From Acidobacteriota bacterium (GTDB lineage: Bacteria > Acidobacteriota > Vicinamibacteria > Vicinamibacterales > Fen-181), in contig PMKG01000415.1 in the NCBI GenBank assembly GCA_003157675.1, forward strand, positions 5,319 through 16,507: a stretch of DNA of 11,189 nt, in the 5' to 3' direction. This document shows positions 1 through 7,051 of this stretch, in pieces; the stretch's first letter is position 1; the number at the start of each line of letters is the position of its first letter. The notes under the pieces are model-generated. The model ran no database searches, was not told the DNA's origin, and saw nothing but the letters and a program-made list of their open reading frames with translations. Both the position numbers and the translations under genes were made by a program.

Positions 1-198
1 AACGACGTCGTGTCGGGCCTGCTGTCGAACGACTGGTCGGCGCCGCTGCCGTTCCTCTCGAACCTGGTCGAGGCCGTTGGGAAGCGGGACCGGGCGCTGC
101 TCGACGAGCTCGAGCGGCTCGTCAAGGTGAAGCGGCGGGAGCTCAACCGGGCGGACGTGAAACGGGAGGGCTCGGGCGGCGGCGAGGAGGAGCCATGA
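1..198 (+). CDS. C-terminal part of a probable BlaI/MecI/CopY-family repressor (5' truncated)
   Basis: The reading frame is open from base 1 and ends at the TGA 196-198, giving 65 residues of a protein whose start lies outside the window. The visible part begins NDVVSGLLSNDWSAPLPF and continues into a helix rich in Leu/Glu (about residues 30-48, LLDELERLVKVKRRE). It then has a charged, Gly/Glu-rich tail. BlaI-type repressors end with a short helical dimerisation segment of this kind (a 'leaves too little for others' segment followed by ELxELxRLV). The winged-helix DNA-binding half is not in the window. The stop overlaps the ATG of an M56 metallopeptidase (ATGA), which is the classic partner of BlaI/MecI repressors, so context carries much of this call. 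Known family role: represses its own operon until proteolytically inactivated. An alternative is an unrelated small helical regulator. Confidence 0.6.
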   Translation, partial: NDVVSGLLSNDWSAPLPFLSNLVEAVGKRDRALLDELERLVKVKRRELNRADVKREGSGGGEEEP

Positions 199-1172
199 GG
201 GAACTGCTGTTCCTGCTCCTGCTCGCGCTGGCCTGGTTCGGAGCCGTCAACCTCGCGCTGTCGGCGCTGACGGCGGCCGTCGGCCCGCTGCTCGCGCGGG
301 CCGCGTTGCGGCTGCGGCCGTCGCGGGCGTCCGCCGCGCTGCTCGCCCTCAAGCTCGTGCCGGGCGCGGTGGCGCTGCTGTTCATCTTTGCCCTCTTCCT
401 ACCCGCGCAGTGGCGGTTCGAACCCGAGAACGCCAACGAATCGGCGGGCTACACGCTCGTCGCGCTCGGCCTGCTCGGCGCGCTGACGCTGGCGCTGGCC
501 GCGCGGCGCGCGGCCCGCGATTACCTGGCCACCCGCCGCCTCGAACGCGGCTGGCTGGCCCGCGCGCGCTCGACGCCGGCGATGGCCGCGGGCGGCCTGC
601 CGATCTATTGCCTGCCCGACGAGATCCCGATCGTGTCGATGGCCGGCCTGCGGAAGGCGCGCGTCTTCGTGTCGCGGTCGGTGGTGAAAGCGCTGACCCA
701 CGACGAGCTCGACGCCAGCCTGGCGCACGAACGGGCGCACCACCAGGCGCGCGACAACTTCAAGCGGCTGCTGGTCGCCTGTTCGCCCGACCTGCTGGGT
801 CTGTGGCCGGGAGGCCGGGAGATCGAACGCCGCTGGCGGGAAGCGGTGGAGTTCGCGGCCGACGCGCGCGCGGCGAGCGGCAGCGAGGGCCGGGGCCTGG
901 TGCTCGCGTCAGCCCTCCTCAAGGTGGCGCGGATGACCCACTCACCGGGCTTGCTGGCGGCCGGCAGCCTGTTTTACGACGGCGCGCCGATATGGGAGCG
1001 CATCAGCCGCCTGCTCGCGCCGGAGGTCGGCGAGGAACCGGCCCCGCGGCTTGGCCGCGCCTGGTCGGTCTCGCTGTGCGGCATGACGATCGTGGCCGCC
1101 GCCGTCGCCGCCGAAGGCGTGTGGCTTGGCGTTCACCTGGCCACCGAGGGTTTGGTCCGACTCCTGCCGTGA
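195..1172 (+). CDS. M56-family (BlaR1/MecR1-like) membrane zinc metallopeptidase, short form
   Basis: This 325-residue protein is predicted to lie in the cytoplasmic membrane. Hydrophobic segments are at about residues 3-30, 47-71, 85-106 and 295-318. The zinc-peptidase motif HERAH is at residues 178-182, in the context DELDASLAHERAHH. The likely third ligand is E219 in EFAAD, the ExxxD pattern shared by M48/M56 enzymes. In known systems an M56 protease senses a signal and leads to cleavage of the partner BlaI/MecI repressor. BlaR1 itself has a C-terminal penicillin-binding sensor of roughly 250 residues. Here only one hydrophobic segment follows the protease domain, so the sensor is absent or supplied by another protein, and a beta-lactam role cannot be claimed. 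The ATG at 195 overlaps the upstream stop (ATGA), implying translational coupling. An M48/HtpX-like assignment is possible but fits the neighbour less well. Confidence 0.83.
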   Translation: MRELLFLLLLALAWFGAVNLALSALTAAVGPLLARAALRLRPSRASAALLALKLVPGAVALLFIFALFLPAQWRFEPENANESAGYTLVALGLLGALTLALAARRAARDYLATRRLERGWLARARSTPAMAAGGLPIYCLPDEIPIVSMAGLRKARVFVSRSVVKALTHDELDASLAHERAHHQARDNFKRLLVACSPDLLGLWPGGREIERRWREAVEFAADARAASGSEGRGLVLASALLKVARMTHSPGLLAAGSLFYDGAPIWERISRLLAPEVGEEPAPRLGRAWSVSLCGMTIVAAAVAAEGVWLGVHLATEGLVRLLP

Positions 1173-1184
1173 GCCTCGATCCGG

Positions 1185-1212
1185 CCGTGAGGCATAGTGC
1201 GTAAGGCGTAAG
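1185..1212. repeat. Degenerate heptanucleotide tandem array A
   Basis: Four consecutive 7-mers begin 12 nt after the stop of the M56 gene: CCGTGAG, GCATAGT, GCGTAAG, GCGTAAG. The last two units are identical. The rest of the 1173-1316 gap shows no gene, and I could not find a convincing promoter in it. It is one of six period-7 tracts in the window. Confidence 0.55.
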
Positions 1213-1302
1213 CCGACCTGTCGTTCCACCCCAACTACGAGCGCTGGTAGTAGTCACCGCTCCCGATTCACGATTTGAACGCCCCTCTCGTCCTTTCATC
1301 CC

Positions 1303-1307
1303 GGAGG
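1303..1307 (+). promoter_or_regulatory. Shine-Dalgarno GGAGG fixing the receptor start at 1317
   Basis: GGAGG lies 9 nt before the ATG at 1317. The frame is open further upstream to a TTG at 1275, but that codon has no ribosome binding site and would put a non-signal leader in front of the signal peptide. The ATG at 1317 is therefore preferred. Confidence 0.8.
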
Positions 1308-1316
1308 TACTCAGTT

Positions 1317-3539
1317 ATGCTCAGTTCCGCGACACGCCGGATCTCTGTCGGACGCTGGCTGGCCGCCGCCTGCTTCTGCCTGTTGACGGCCTCGGTCGCT
1401 GCCGCTCAGACCACGACTCCCGCCGCCCCCCCGTCGACCAGCGCGTCCCAGGGACCGGCGGCTTCGGACCAGAAGACGCCGCCCGCCCAGGGCGCCACCG
1501 ATCAGAAACCCGCGACCGGTCAGGCCGCTGCCGGCACCACCGAGCAGCAGGGCGAGACCAAGCCGCCCACGCTGGCCATCGACGTCACCGTCACCGCGCC
1601 GCGCATCGAGATCCCGCTCAAGGACAACCCGGCCGCGACCTCCGTCGTGACCCAGGACGAGCTGAAGTCGATGCCGAGGACCGTCGGCGCCGAAGAGGCG
1701 CTCATGCTGGTGCCCGGCGTGAAGGTCGACAACCAGGCGGACGGCGAGCGGGTGCATCTCTCGATCCGCGGCCAGGGGCTGCTCACCGAGCGCGGGGTCC
1801 GCGGCATCACGGTGCTGCTCGACGGTCTGCCGCTCAACGATCCCACGGGGCTGGCGCCCGATCTGTTCGACGTCGACTGGGAGTCGGTCCAGCGCGTCGA
1901 GGTACTGCGCGGATCGGCCTCGGCGCTCTACGGCGGCGGATCGTCCGGCGGCGTCATCAACATCACGACGCGCGACGGCGGCGCCGCGCCGCTCACGGGC
2001 CAGGCCTCGCTCGAGGCCGGCGAGTACAGCTTCTTCAAGCCGTACGCGGAGGTCGGCGGCACCTCCGGCGACGTGAACTATCACTTCACCGCGTCGAGCA
2101 CCAACGGCGACGGCTACCGCGTGCACACCAAGTTCGACGCCTACAACCTGTACGGCAAGGCGAAATACACGGCCAGCGACAAGACGAAGCTCACCTTCAT
2201 CCTGGCCGGCACGCACTATTACAATGACAACGCCGAGGGGCTCAACCTCACCTGGCTCGCCGAGGACCGGCGCCAGGCAAACCCCGACGCGCTCACCTTC
2301 AACGAGGGACAGCGCACCAACCGGATGACCGTCGGCATGTCCGGGTCGACCCAGCTCGCGAGCGACAGCGCCCTGACCTACTCCGTGTACTACCGGCGCA
2401 CCGGCTGGTGGGAGGCGGTTCCGGATTCGGTGCAGCACCGGACGTACGATTCGCCGGGGGGCACGATCCAGTACACGATGGACTCGAAGCTGGATTCGTA
2501 CACCAACCACCTGTCGCTCGGCGTCGATATCGCCCGGCAGACGATCGGTGAGTATCGGACCGCGAATCTCGGCAACGCCGTCGAGGGGCCGAGCCGGCTG
2601 ACCGATCAGTCGATCACCCAGACCGGCGCCGGCGCTTACCTCATCGATCGCCTCGAGTTCACGCCGCAGATCTCCGGCATGTTCGGCCTTCGGTTCGATC
2701 GCATCGTCAACGATCTGACCGACAACCTGAAGGTCGACGGCGTCGACATGTCGGGATCCGCGAACTTTTCGAAGGTCACGGCGCGGGTCGGGGCCACCTA
2801 CACGCCGCTGCCCGACCTCGGGCTCTACGTGTCGTGGGGGCAGGGGTTCCTGCCGCCGACGACCGAGGAACTGGCCCAGAACCCCAACGCGCAGGGCGGG
2901 TTCAACCAGAACCTGACGCCCGCCACCTCGCACGGCGAGGAGGTCGGCGTGCGCGGCGGCTTCCACGGGCTGGCTTACGACGCCGCCCTCTTCTATCTGA
3001 ACACGGACAACGATTTCGGGCGGTACCGGGTGGTCGGCCGGCCGCTCGAGACCTTCTACGGCAACCTCGGCCAGAGCCGGCGCTACGGCCTCGAGACCTC
3101 GGCGACTTACTCGCCGGTGCCGGAGGCGATCTTCCGGGTGGCCTACACGTTCAACGACTTCCTCTACACGACGATCGGGAGCCTGTTCGGCAACTTCACC
3201 AACAAGGTGATCCCCAACTCGCCGCGGCACCAGTTCGCCTTCGACGGGGAGTACGTCTACGACAAGCGGCTGTCGTTCGGTCTCAGCGTCACCGCGCAGA
3301 GCGGCTCGTATGTCGATCAGACCAACGTCGCGTCGGTTGGCGGATACGCGCTGGTCAACCCGCGCGTGTCCTACAAGCTCGGCAAGGCGCCGTATCGCAC
3401 GGAGCTGTTCCTGCAGGTGCGGAACCTGCTCGGCACCGAGTACATCGCGTTCACCGAGCCCGACCCGGACGGCAACTCGTACCAGCCGGGCCCGACGCGC
3501 GAGATCTTCGTGGGCGTGAGGGTGCATCTGGGCCGATAA
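1317..3539 (+). CDS. TonB-dependent outer-membrane receptor
   Basis: The protein is 740 residues from the ATG at 1317. Residues 1-30 form a signal peptide (Arg-rich start, hydrophobic core, cleavage near AAA-Q). Residues 31-83 are a low-complexity Pro/Gln/Thr/Ala linker. A TonB-box-like stretch, AIDVTVTA, follows at about 87-94. The plug domain spans about 95-220, with VVTQDEL, LVPGVKV, LSIRGQG, VLLDGLPLNDP, VQRVEVLRGSASALYGGGSSGGVINI; these are standard plug signatures. The remainder is a beta-barrel rich in alternating aromatic residues, with late motifs such as LFLQVRNLLGTEY. The family moves siderophores, vitamin B12, sugars or other large or scarce ligands across the outer membrane using TonB energy. 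There is no N-terminal STN signalling domain, so a FecA-type surface-signalling role is unlikely. The protein ends HLGR rather than in the usual terminal aromatic residue. The ligand is unknown; the transporter 9 nt downstream suggests an organic anion or its metal complex. Confidence 0.93.
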   Translation: MLSSATRRISVGRWLAAACFCLLTASVAAAQTTTPAAPPSTSASQGPAASDQKTPPAQGATDQKPATGQAAAGTTEQQGETKPPTLAIDVTVTAPRIEIPLKDNPAATSVVTQDELKSMPRTVGAEEALMLVPGVKVDNQADGERVHLSIRGQGLLTERGVRGITVLLDGLPLNDPTGLAPDLFDVDWESVQRVEVLRGSASALYGGGSSGGVINITTRDGGAAPLTGQASLEAGEYSFFKPYAEVGGTSGDVNYHFTASSTNGDGYRVHTKFDAYNLYGKAKYTASDKTKLTFILAGTHYYNDNAEGLNLTWLAEDRRQANPDALTFNEGQRTNRMTVGMSGSTQLASDSALTYSVYYRRTGWWEAVPDSVQHRTYDSPGGTIQYTMDSKLDSYTNHLSLGVDIARQTIGEYRTANLGNAVEGPSRLTDQSITQTGAGAYLIDRLEFTPQISGMFGLRFDRIVNDLTDNLKVDGVDMSGSANFSKVTARVGATYTPLPDLGLYVSWGQGFLPPTTEELAQNPNAQGGFNQNLTPATSHGEEVGVRGGFHGLAYDAALFYLNTDNDFGRYRVVGRPLETFYGNLGQSRRYGLETSATYSPVPEAIFRVAYTFNDFLYTTIGSLFGNFTNKVIPNSPRHQFAFDGEYVYDKRLSFGLSVTAQSGSYVDQTNVASVGGYALVNPRVSYKLGKAPYRTELFLQVRNLLGTEYIAFTEPDPDGNSYQPGPTREIFVGVRVHLGR

Positions 3540-3547
3540 TATCGGCC
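3531..3547. other. Perfect 7-bp hairpin spanning the receptor stop and abutting the next start
   Basis: The sequence GGCCGATAATATCGGCC is a 7-bp inverted repeat with an AAT loop. It contains the TAA stop of the receptor gene and ends one base before the ATG at 3549. No T-run follows, so it does not look like a simple intrinsic terminator. It occupies the place where a ribosome binding site for the 3549 start would be expected. Confidence 0.6.
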
Positions 3548-3548
3548 G

Positions 3549-4991
3549 ATGGTGACGGCGAGAGGCCCGGTCGGCTCGGGAATGGCGTGGCGCGCGGCGC
3601 TGCCCGCGGTGGCGGGCATCGGCGTGGCGCTCGCTCCCGTGCCGCCGGGCTTGGCGCCCGACGCTTGGCGTTACTTCGCCCTCTTCGTCGCCGTGGTTGC
3701 GGGCCTCGTGCTGGAGCCGGTGCCGGCGGCCGGCGTCGGCTTCATCGGCATGGCCCTCGCCGCGGCGTCCCGCCTGGCCGCTCCCGATCCCGAAACGTCG
3801 CTGAAGCTCGCGCTGTCGGGGTTTGCCAACGGCACCGTGTGGCTGGTGTTCGCGGCCTTCATGTTCGCCCTCGGCTACGAGCGGACCGGTCTCGGCAAGC
3901 GGATCGCGCTGACGCTGGTCCGGCGGCTGGGCGGCCATACGCTCGGCCTCGGCTACGCGACGATGTTCGCCGACCTCGCGCTGGCGCCGTTCACGCCGTC
4001 GAACACCGCGCGCAGCGCCGGCACGATCTTCCCCGTCATCCGCAACATCCCGCCGCTCTATGATTCGCAGCCCGGACCGACCGCGCGCCGGATCGGCGCC
4101 TACGTCATCTGGACCGGCTTTTCGGCCACCGCGGTGACCAGTTCGATGTTCGTGACGAGCCTCGCGCCGAACCTGCTGGCGCTCGGGCTGGTCGAAAAGA
4201 CCATCGGCTACCGGTTCTCGATGGGAGAGTGGGTGATCGGGTTCCTGCCGATCGGCCTGCTGCTCGTCGCGGCGCTGCCGTGGCTGATCTACAAGGTGTA
4301 TCCCCCGGAGGTGACCGGCAGCGCCGAGGTGCCGCGCTGGGCCGCGGCGGAGCTCGACACGATGGGGCCGATGACGCGCAACGAGATGGTGATGGCGGCG
4401 CTCGCGCTGGTGGCCATCGGCCTCTGGATCTTCGGCGGCCGCGTGATGGAGGCGGCCACCGCCGCGCTGCTCGTCATCTCGCTGATGCTGCTGCTCCGGA
4501 TCGTTACCTGGCAGGAAATCGTCGCCAACAAGGACGCGTGGAACGTGCTGGTGCTGCTGGCCACGCTCTTCGGCCTGGCTGACGGCCTCAACAAGGTCGG
4601 ATTCGTGGCGTGGCTCGCGAAAGGGTCGGCCGCGATGCTCACCGGCTACCCGCCGACGGTGGTGATGGCCGGCCTGCTCGCGATGTTCTTCCTCGTGCAC
4701 TACATGTTCGCGAGCATCACGGCGCACGTTACGGCGATGCTGCCGGTGGTGCTGGCGGCGGGCGCGGCGGTGCCCGGCGTCCACGCACGACCGCTGGCGC
4801 TGCTTCTCTGCTATTCGCTCGGACTGATGGGGATCATCACGCCCTACGCCACGGGCCCGGCGCCGGTCTTCTACGGCAGCGGGTACGTCTCGCGGAAGGA
4901 GTTCTGGGCGCTCGGCCTGACGTTCGGCGCCATCTTCCTCGCGGTGCTGACGGTCATCGGCATCCCGTACCTGACGTTCTTGTACCCGTGA
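3549..4991 (+). CDS. DASS/SLC13-family anion transporter (2-oxoglutarate/malate translocator or CitT-like)
   Basis: This 480-residue inner-membrane protein has about a dozen hydrophobic segments. The family's two substrate/Na-binding loops are visible as inverted repeats. The first is APFTPSNTARSAGTIFPVIRNI at about 146-167, with the SNT motif at 151-153. The second is MFASITAHVTAMLPV at about 386-400, with SIT at 389-391. The C-terminal signature TPYATGPAPVFYGSGYV (431-447) matches the CitT/TtdT and plastid 2-oxoglutarate/malate branch of the divalent anion:Na symporter family. Known members import or exchange di- and tricarboxylates such as malate, 2-oxoglutarate, citrate and tartrate; the exact substrate is not readable here. 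The start is uncertain: ATG 3549 has no Shine-Dalgarno and sits against a hairpin, while ATG 3582 (residue 12) is an alternative and keeps all family motifs. Its position 9 nt after the receptor implies one transcript and a joint uptake role. Confidence 0.9.
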   Translation: MVTARGPVGSGMAWRAALPAVAGIGVALAPVPPGLAPDAWRYFALFVAVVAGLVLEPVPAAGVGFIGMALAAASRLAAPDPETSLKLALSGFANGTVWLVFAAFMFALGYERTGLGKRIALTLVRRLGGHTLGLGYATMFADLALAPFTPSNTARSAGTIFPVIRNIPPLYDSQPGPTARRIGAYVIWTGFSATAVTSSMFVTSLAPNLLALGLVEKTIGYRFSMGEWVIGFLPIGLLLVAALPWLIYKVYPPEVTGSAEVPRWAAAELDTMGPMTRNEMVMAALALVAIGLWIFGGRVMEAATAALLVISLMLLLRIVTWQEIVANKDAWNVLVLLATLFGLADGLNKVGFVAWLAKGSAAMLTGYPPTVVMAGLLAMFFLVHYMFASITAHVTAMLPVVLAAGAAVPGVHARPLALLLCYSLGLMGIITPYATGPAPVFYGSGYVSRKEFWALGLTFGAIFLAVLTVIGIPYLTFLYP

Positions 4992-5004
4992 CGTCTGCGT
5001 TCTT

Positions 5005-5039
5005 GTCTTTCCCTCGTCTCTCGCTCCTCGCCCCTCGGC
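5005..5039. repeat. Degenerate heptanucleotide tandem array B
   Basis: The clear units are CCTCGTC, TCTCGCT, CCTCGCC, CCTCGGC (5012-5039), preceded by a weaker unit at 5005. The tract starts about 14 nt after the transporter stop and stops two bases before the palindromic repeat at 5042. Confidence 0.55.
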
Positions 5040-5041
5040 AA

Positions 5042-5068
5042 CCCTAAAGGGTCGCCCTACGCACGGTC
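5042..5068. repeat. REP-like dispersed palindromic repeat, single copy
   Basis: The element starts with the palindrome CCCTAAAGGG and continues TCGCCCTACGCACGGTC. It matches 24 of 27 positions of the arm at 10244-10270. It is flanked on both sides by CT-rich heptad tracts. The size, the palindromic head and the intergenic, multi-copy occurrence resemble REP elements; no REP-associated tyrosine transposase is in the window. Confidence 0.75.
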
Positions 5069-5082
5069 CTGCTCCGCACCCG

Positions 5083-5110
5083 TCCCTCGCTCCTCGTCCC
5101 TGATCCCCGA
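5083..5110. repeat. Degenerate heptanucleotide tandem array C
   Basis: Four units are TCCCTCG, CTCCTCG, TCCCTGA, TCCCCGA. The composition is like array B, from which it is separated only by the palindromic repeat and a short spacer. Confidence 0.5.
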
Positions 5111-5141
5111 CCGTATCCCATCGGTTCACGTCATAATCAGT

Positions 5142-5155
5142 CAGGAGGAGTCCTG
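5142..5155 (+). promoter_or_regulatory. Strong Shine-Dalgarno inside a small hairpin, upstream of 5164
   Basis: CAGGAGGAGTCCTG holds AGGAGGAG and can fold as a 5-bp stem (CAGGA/TCCTG) with loop GGAG. The last base of the AGGAGGAG run is 13 nt from the ATG at 5164, longer than usual, though no better in-frame start is visible. A CATAAT at 5132-5137 could be a -10 box, but I see no matching -35. Confidence 0.45.
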
Positions 5156-5163
5156 ACCCGCCT

Positions 5164-5859
5164 ATGACCCGACTGCATCTTCGAACAGCCCGTCGTCTTC
5201 CCGCGCTCGCGCTGCCGGCGCTCGCGTGGCTGATGGCCTCGTCGATGGCACTGGCCCAGGTTCCGCAGGCTGGGGCCGGCGCGCAGGCGCCGCCTCCTCC
5301 GCTCCAACCCCCGCAGTTGGCGGGACGGTGGGACCTGAACGTGCAGGCGAGCGACCCGGCGCCGACCCGACTATCGCCGCAGGGCGGGGGCGACGAGGAC
5401 AGGGGTGGCGGTGGTGGTGGCGGCGGCCGCGGCGGTCGCGGCGGCGGCACGGGTGGACGGCGAGGGACGTACGGCGAGTCAAGCCGTGGCGGCGCGAAGG
5501 AGGAGTCGCCCGCGGTTCGCCAGGAGATGGATCGGGCGATCGAGGCGCCGCGCTTCTTCATCGTCGTCCAGCGCGAGGGGAGCGTCATCCTCACCGACGA
5601 TCAGGGGCGCGTCACGACGCTCAAGCCAGACGGCACGAAGACGGTCGAGCAGCAGGCTGGCGGGTCGGTCGAACGGACGAGCAGGTGGGACGACCGCGCG
5701 CTGGTGACGACGACGAAGCTCAGCAACGGCGCGAAGGTGACGCAGACGTTCACCAAGGTGTTCGACGGACTGCAGCTCGTCATCGTCACGAGGATCGAGG
5801 GGGGCAAGCTCCCGAGCCCGATCGAGTTCAAGCGGGTCTACGACCAGGCGTTTCAATAG
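5164..5859 (+). CDS. Secreted protein of unknown function with Gly-rich linker
   Basis: The protein is 231 residues. Residues 1-32 are a signal peptide (basic start, long Ala/Leu core, likely cut after ALA-Q). A Pro-rich stretch PPPPLQPPQ at 43-51 precedes AGRWDLNV at 53-60, a start often seen in small secreted beta-rich domains. Residues 74-103 are almost entirely Gly and Arg. Residues 117-230 form a compact, Val/Thr-rich, probably all-beta domain, with repeated turn motifs TDDQGRV, KPDGTKT, SRWDDRALVT and FDGLQLVIVTR. No catalytic motif, lipobox or membrane anchor is evident, so it is probably periplasmic or extracellular. It has its own upstream gap of 172 nt and probably its own promoter. 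The 3' end overlaps the convergent minus-strand gene by 32 nt. I do not recognise a named family with confidence; the function is unknown. Confidence 0.75.
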   Translation: MTRLHLRTARRLPALALPALAWLMASSMALAQVPQAGAGAQAPPPPLQPPQLAGRWDLNVQASDPAPTRLSPQGGGDEDRGGGGGGGGRGGRGGGTGGRRGTYGESSRGGAKEESPAVRQEMDRAIEAPRFFIVVQREGSVILTDDQGRVTTLKPDGTKTVEQQAGGSVERTSRWDDRALVTTTKLSNGAKVTQTFTKVFDGLQLVIVTRIEGGKLPSPIEFKRVYDQAFQ

Positions 5860-7006
5860 CCACAGGCTGAAGGCTGACGGCTGACGGCCCCTCAACCTCA
5901 CTCATCTTCTCCGCCAGCACCGTCGGATCGGCGAGGTGCACCAGCAGCAGGTCGGCCGCCCGGAACGCCTCGAGGAGCAGCGTTTCGTCGAGCGGACGGC
6001 GGGCTTCGGCACAGGCCCGCGCGGCCTCGACTCGCACCACTCCCAGCGCGACCTCCAGCGAGCGCACGACCGTGCGCAGTCCCCGCCCGGTGTACGCGCA
6101 CCAGTTGCCGAACGCGTGCGCCGCCAGGAACTGCCGGAGAGGGCGCGAGAAGGCGGGCCAGGCCGGCGCGACAAGCTCTGCGTCGGCAGCGCGGAGACCC
6201 TCCGGCAGACGACTCGGGGCCAGGCCGGCCGGCACCGATGCGCGAGCCAGATCGTACGCATCCAGGGGGCAGAGCGGGCCCGCTCCGCCCCCTGAAGAGT
6301 CTGGGCGCGCTGCCACCAGTGCGTCGAATCGTTCTCGCAGGCTTCCATCCGCCGGCTTCCACGTCCTCAGTTCCTCGGTGAACGCCGAGAGTCGTGCCAG
6401 CGCCGACTCGGGCGCGATATCGAGGCCGAGCGTGTCCAGCGCCACGGCCTCCCAGGCGCGGTAGGTCTCGCGGTCGGCGAGCACGCCCGGTCTGAGCAGC
6501 GGCGGCAGCGCCTCTCGGGCGTCGAGGCCCTCGAGCGCGATGTGCCGGACAAGCGCGGATGGCGCCAACACCGCTGCCGGCACGAGACGGGTGCGAAACG
6601 CCAGCCTCGCGACGGTGGGGCAGAAGTGCGAGAGGGACACCGCGACGCGGTCGGCCTCGATCAGGCAGCGACGCGGAAAGTGCTGGCAGGCGGCGGGAAG
6701 CGCTGGATGACCGAGGCCGCACTGGACCGCGCACAGGCCCTCGTTCTCGCGATAGAAGACGCAGGCACCGGACGCGCGCGTCCGCAGCACTGCGCCCGCG
6801 CCCGGCGGAAGATCGGGCGGCACGACGAACAGGATGTCGTCGCCGGGTTTGTCCGCCCGGACCGACAGCCGGCCCGCCGCGAGCGCTTCGCGCCAGGCCG
6901 TCCATCGGTCGCTCTCCACATGAATCGGCCAGCCTGACGTGCAGCACGGGCCGGATCGCCGGCACACGAAGTCGGCGTGCAAAGACAGGCAGACGGCTGG
7001 CATCAC
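5828..7006 (-). CDS. FliB/YkgJ-like cysteine-cluster protein
   Basis: This 392-residue protein starts at GTG 7004-7006; AAGGA at 7016-7020 on the minus strand is spaced 9 nt from it. The ATG directly after it at 7001-7003 is an equal alternative start. The N-terminal third carries the cysteine pattern: C6, C15, C21 and C22 (FVCRRSGPCCTSGWPI), C82 (CVFYRENEGLC), C92, C96, C107 (ALPAACQHFPR), C114 and C129 (SHFCP). This order, with GPCC, then an 'NEGLC' element, then CxxFPR, matches the cluster of FliB lysine-N-methylase and YkgJ-type proteins, thought to bind metal or an Fe-S cluster. The remaining 260 residues are helical, with no motif I can name. No flagellin or motility gene is nearby, so flagellin methylation is not implied. 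The last 16 or so residues are encoded by heptad array D and by the 3' end of the convergent gene, so the tail is probably not ancestral. Confidence 0.8.
   Translation of the reverse strand: MMPAVCLSLHADFVCRRSGPCCTSGWPIHVESDRWTAWREALAAGRLSVRADKPGDDILFVVPPDLPPGAGAVLRTRASGACVFYRENEGLCAVQCGLGHPALPAACQHFPRRCLIEADRVAVSLSHFCPTVARLAFRTRLVPAAVLAPSALVRHIALEGLDAREALPPLLRPGVLADRETYRAWEAVALDTLGLDIAPESALARLSAFTEELRTWKPADGSLRERFDALVAARPDSSGGGAGPLCPLDAYDLARASVPAGLAPSRLPEGLRAADAELVAPAWPAFSRPLRQFLAAHAFGNWCAYTGRGLRTVVRSLEVALGVVRVEAARACAEARRPLDETLLLEAFRAADLLLVHLADPTVLAEKMSEVEGPSAVSLQPVAIETPGRRPA
5864..5884. repeat. Heptanucleotide tandem array D
   Basis: Three perfect-length units, AGGCTGA, AGGCTGA, CGGCTGA, begin 5 nt after the stop of the secreted-protein gene. 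Because the minus-strand gene reads through this point, the 21 bases are translated there as SAVSLQP. Confidence 0.65.
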
Positions 7007-7051
7007 CCGATCTTATCCTTGACCCGACTGGCCGGGCGCTGCTGTGATACG

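Noticed and set aside
1..1172. A beta-lactam resistance regulator (blaR1/blaI)
   Set aside because: The protease lacks a penicillin-binding sensor and no beta-lactamase gene is present, so no gene symbol or resistance role is assigned.
1275..1316. An upstream TTG start for the receptor
   Set aside because: It has no Shine-Dalgarno and would precede the signal peptide by 14 residues. The ATG at 1317 has GGAGG at 9 nt.
2834..4063. A 409-codon plus-strand frame overlapping the receptor and transporter
   Set aside because: It is a frame-shifted reading of two real genes, Arg/Gly/Ala/Pro-rich and without motifs.
5132..5137. CATAAT as a promoter -10 box for the secreted-protein gene
   Set aside because: No acceptable -35 lies 16-18 nt upstream; it is mentioned only within the ribosome-site entry.
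1311..5594. A 1427-codon open frame on the minus strand across the receptor, transporter and secreted-protein genes
   Set aside because: It is antisense to three well-supported genes. Its translation is Arg/His/Gly/Asp-rich without domains or membrane segments, and it runs through intergenic DNA as well. High GC lowers stop frequency in this frame; I see it as a shadow frame.
5828..7006. The FliB-like gene as a true flagellin lysine methylase
   Set aside because: No flagellar or motility gene is in the window, and only the cysteine cluster matches; the broader family call is all that is supported.
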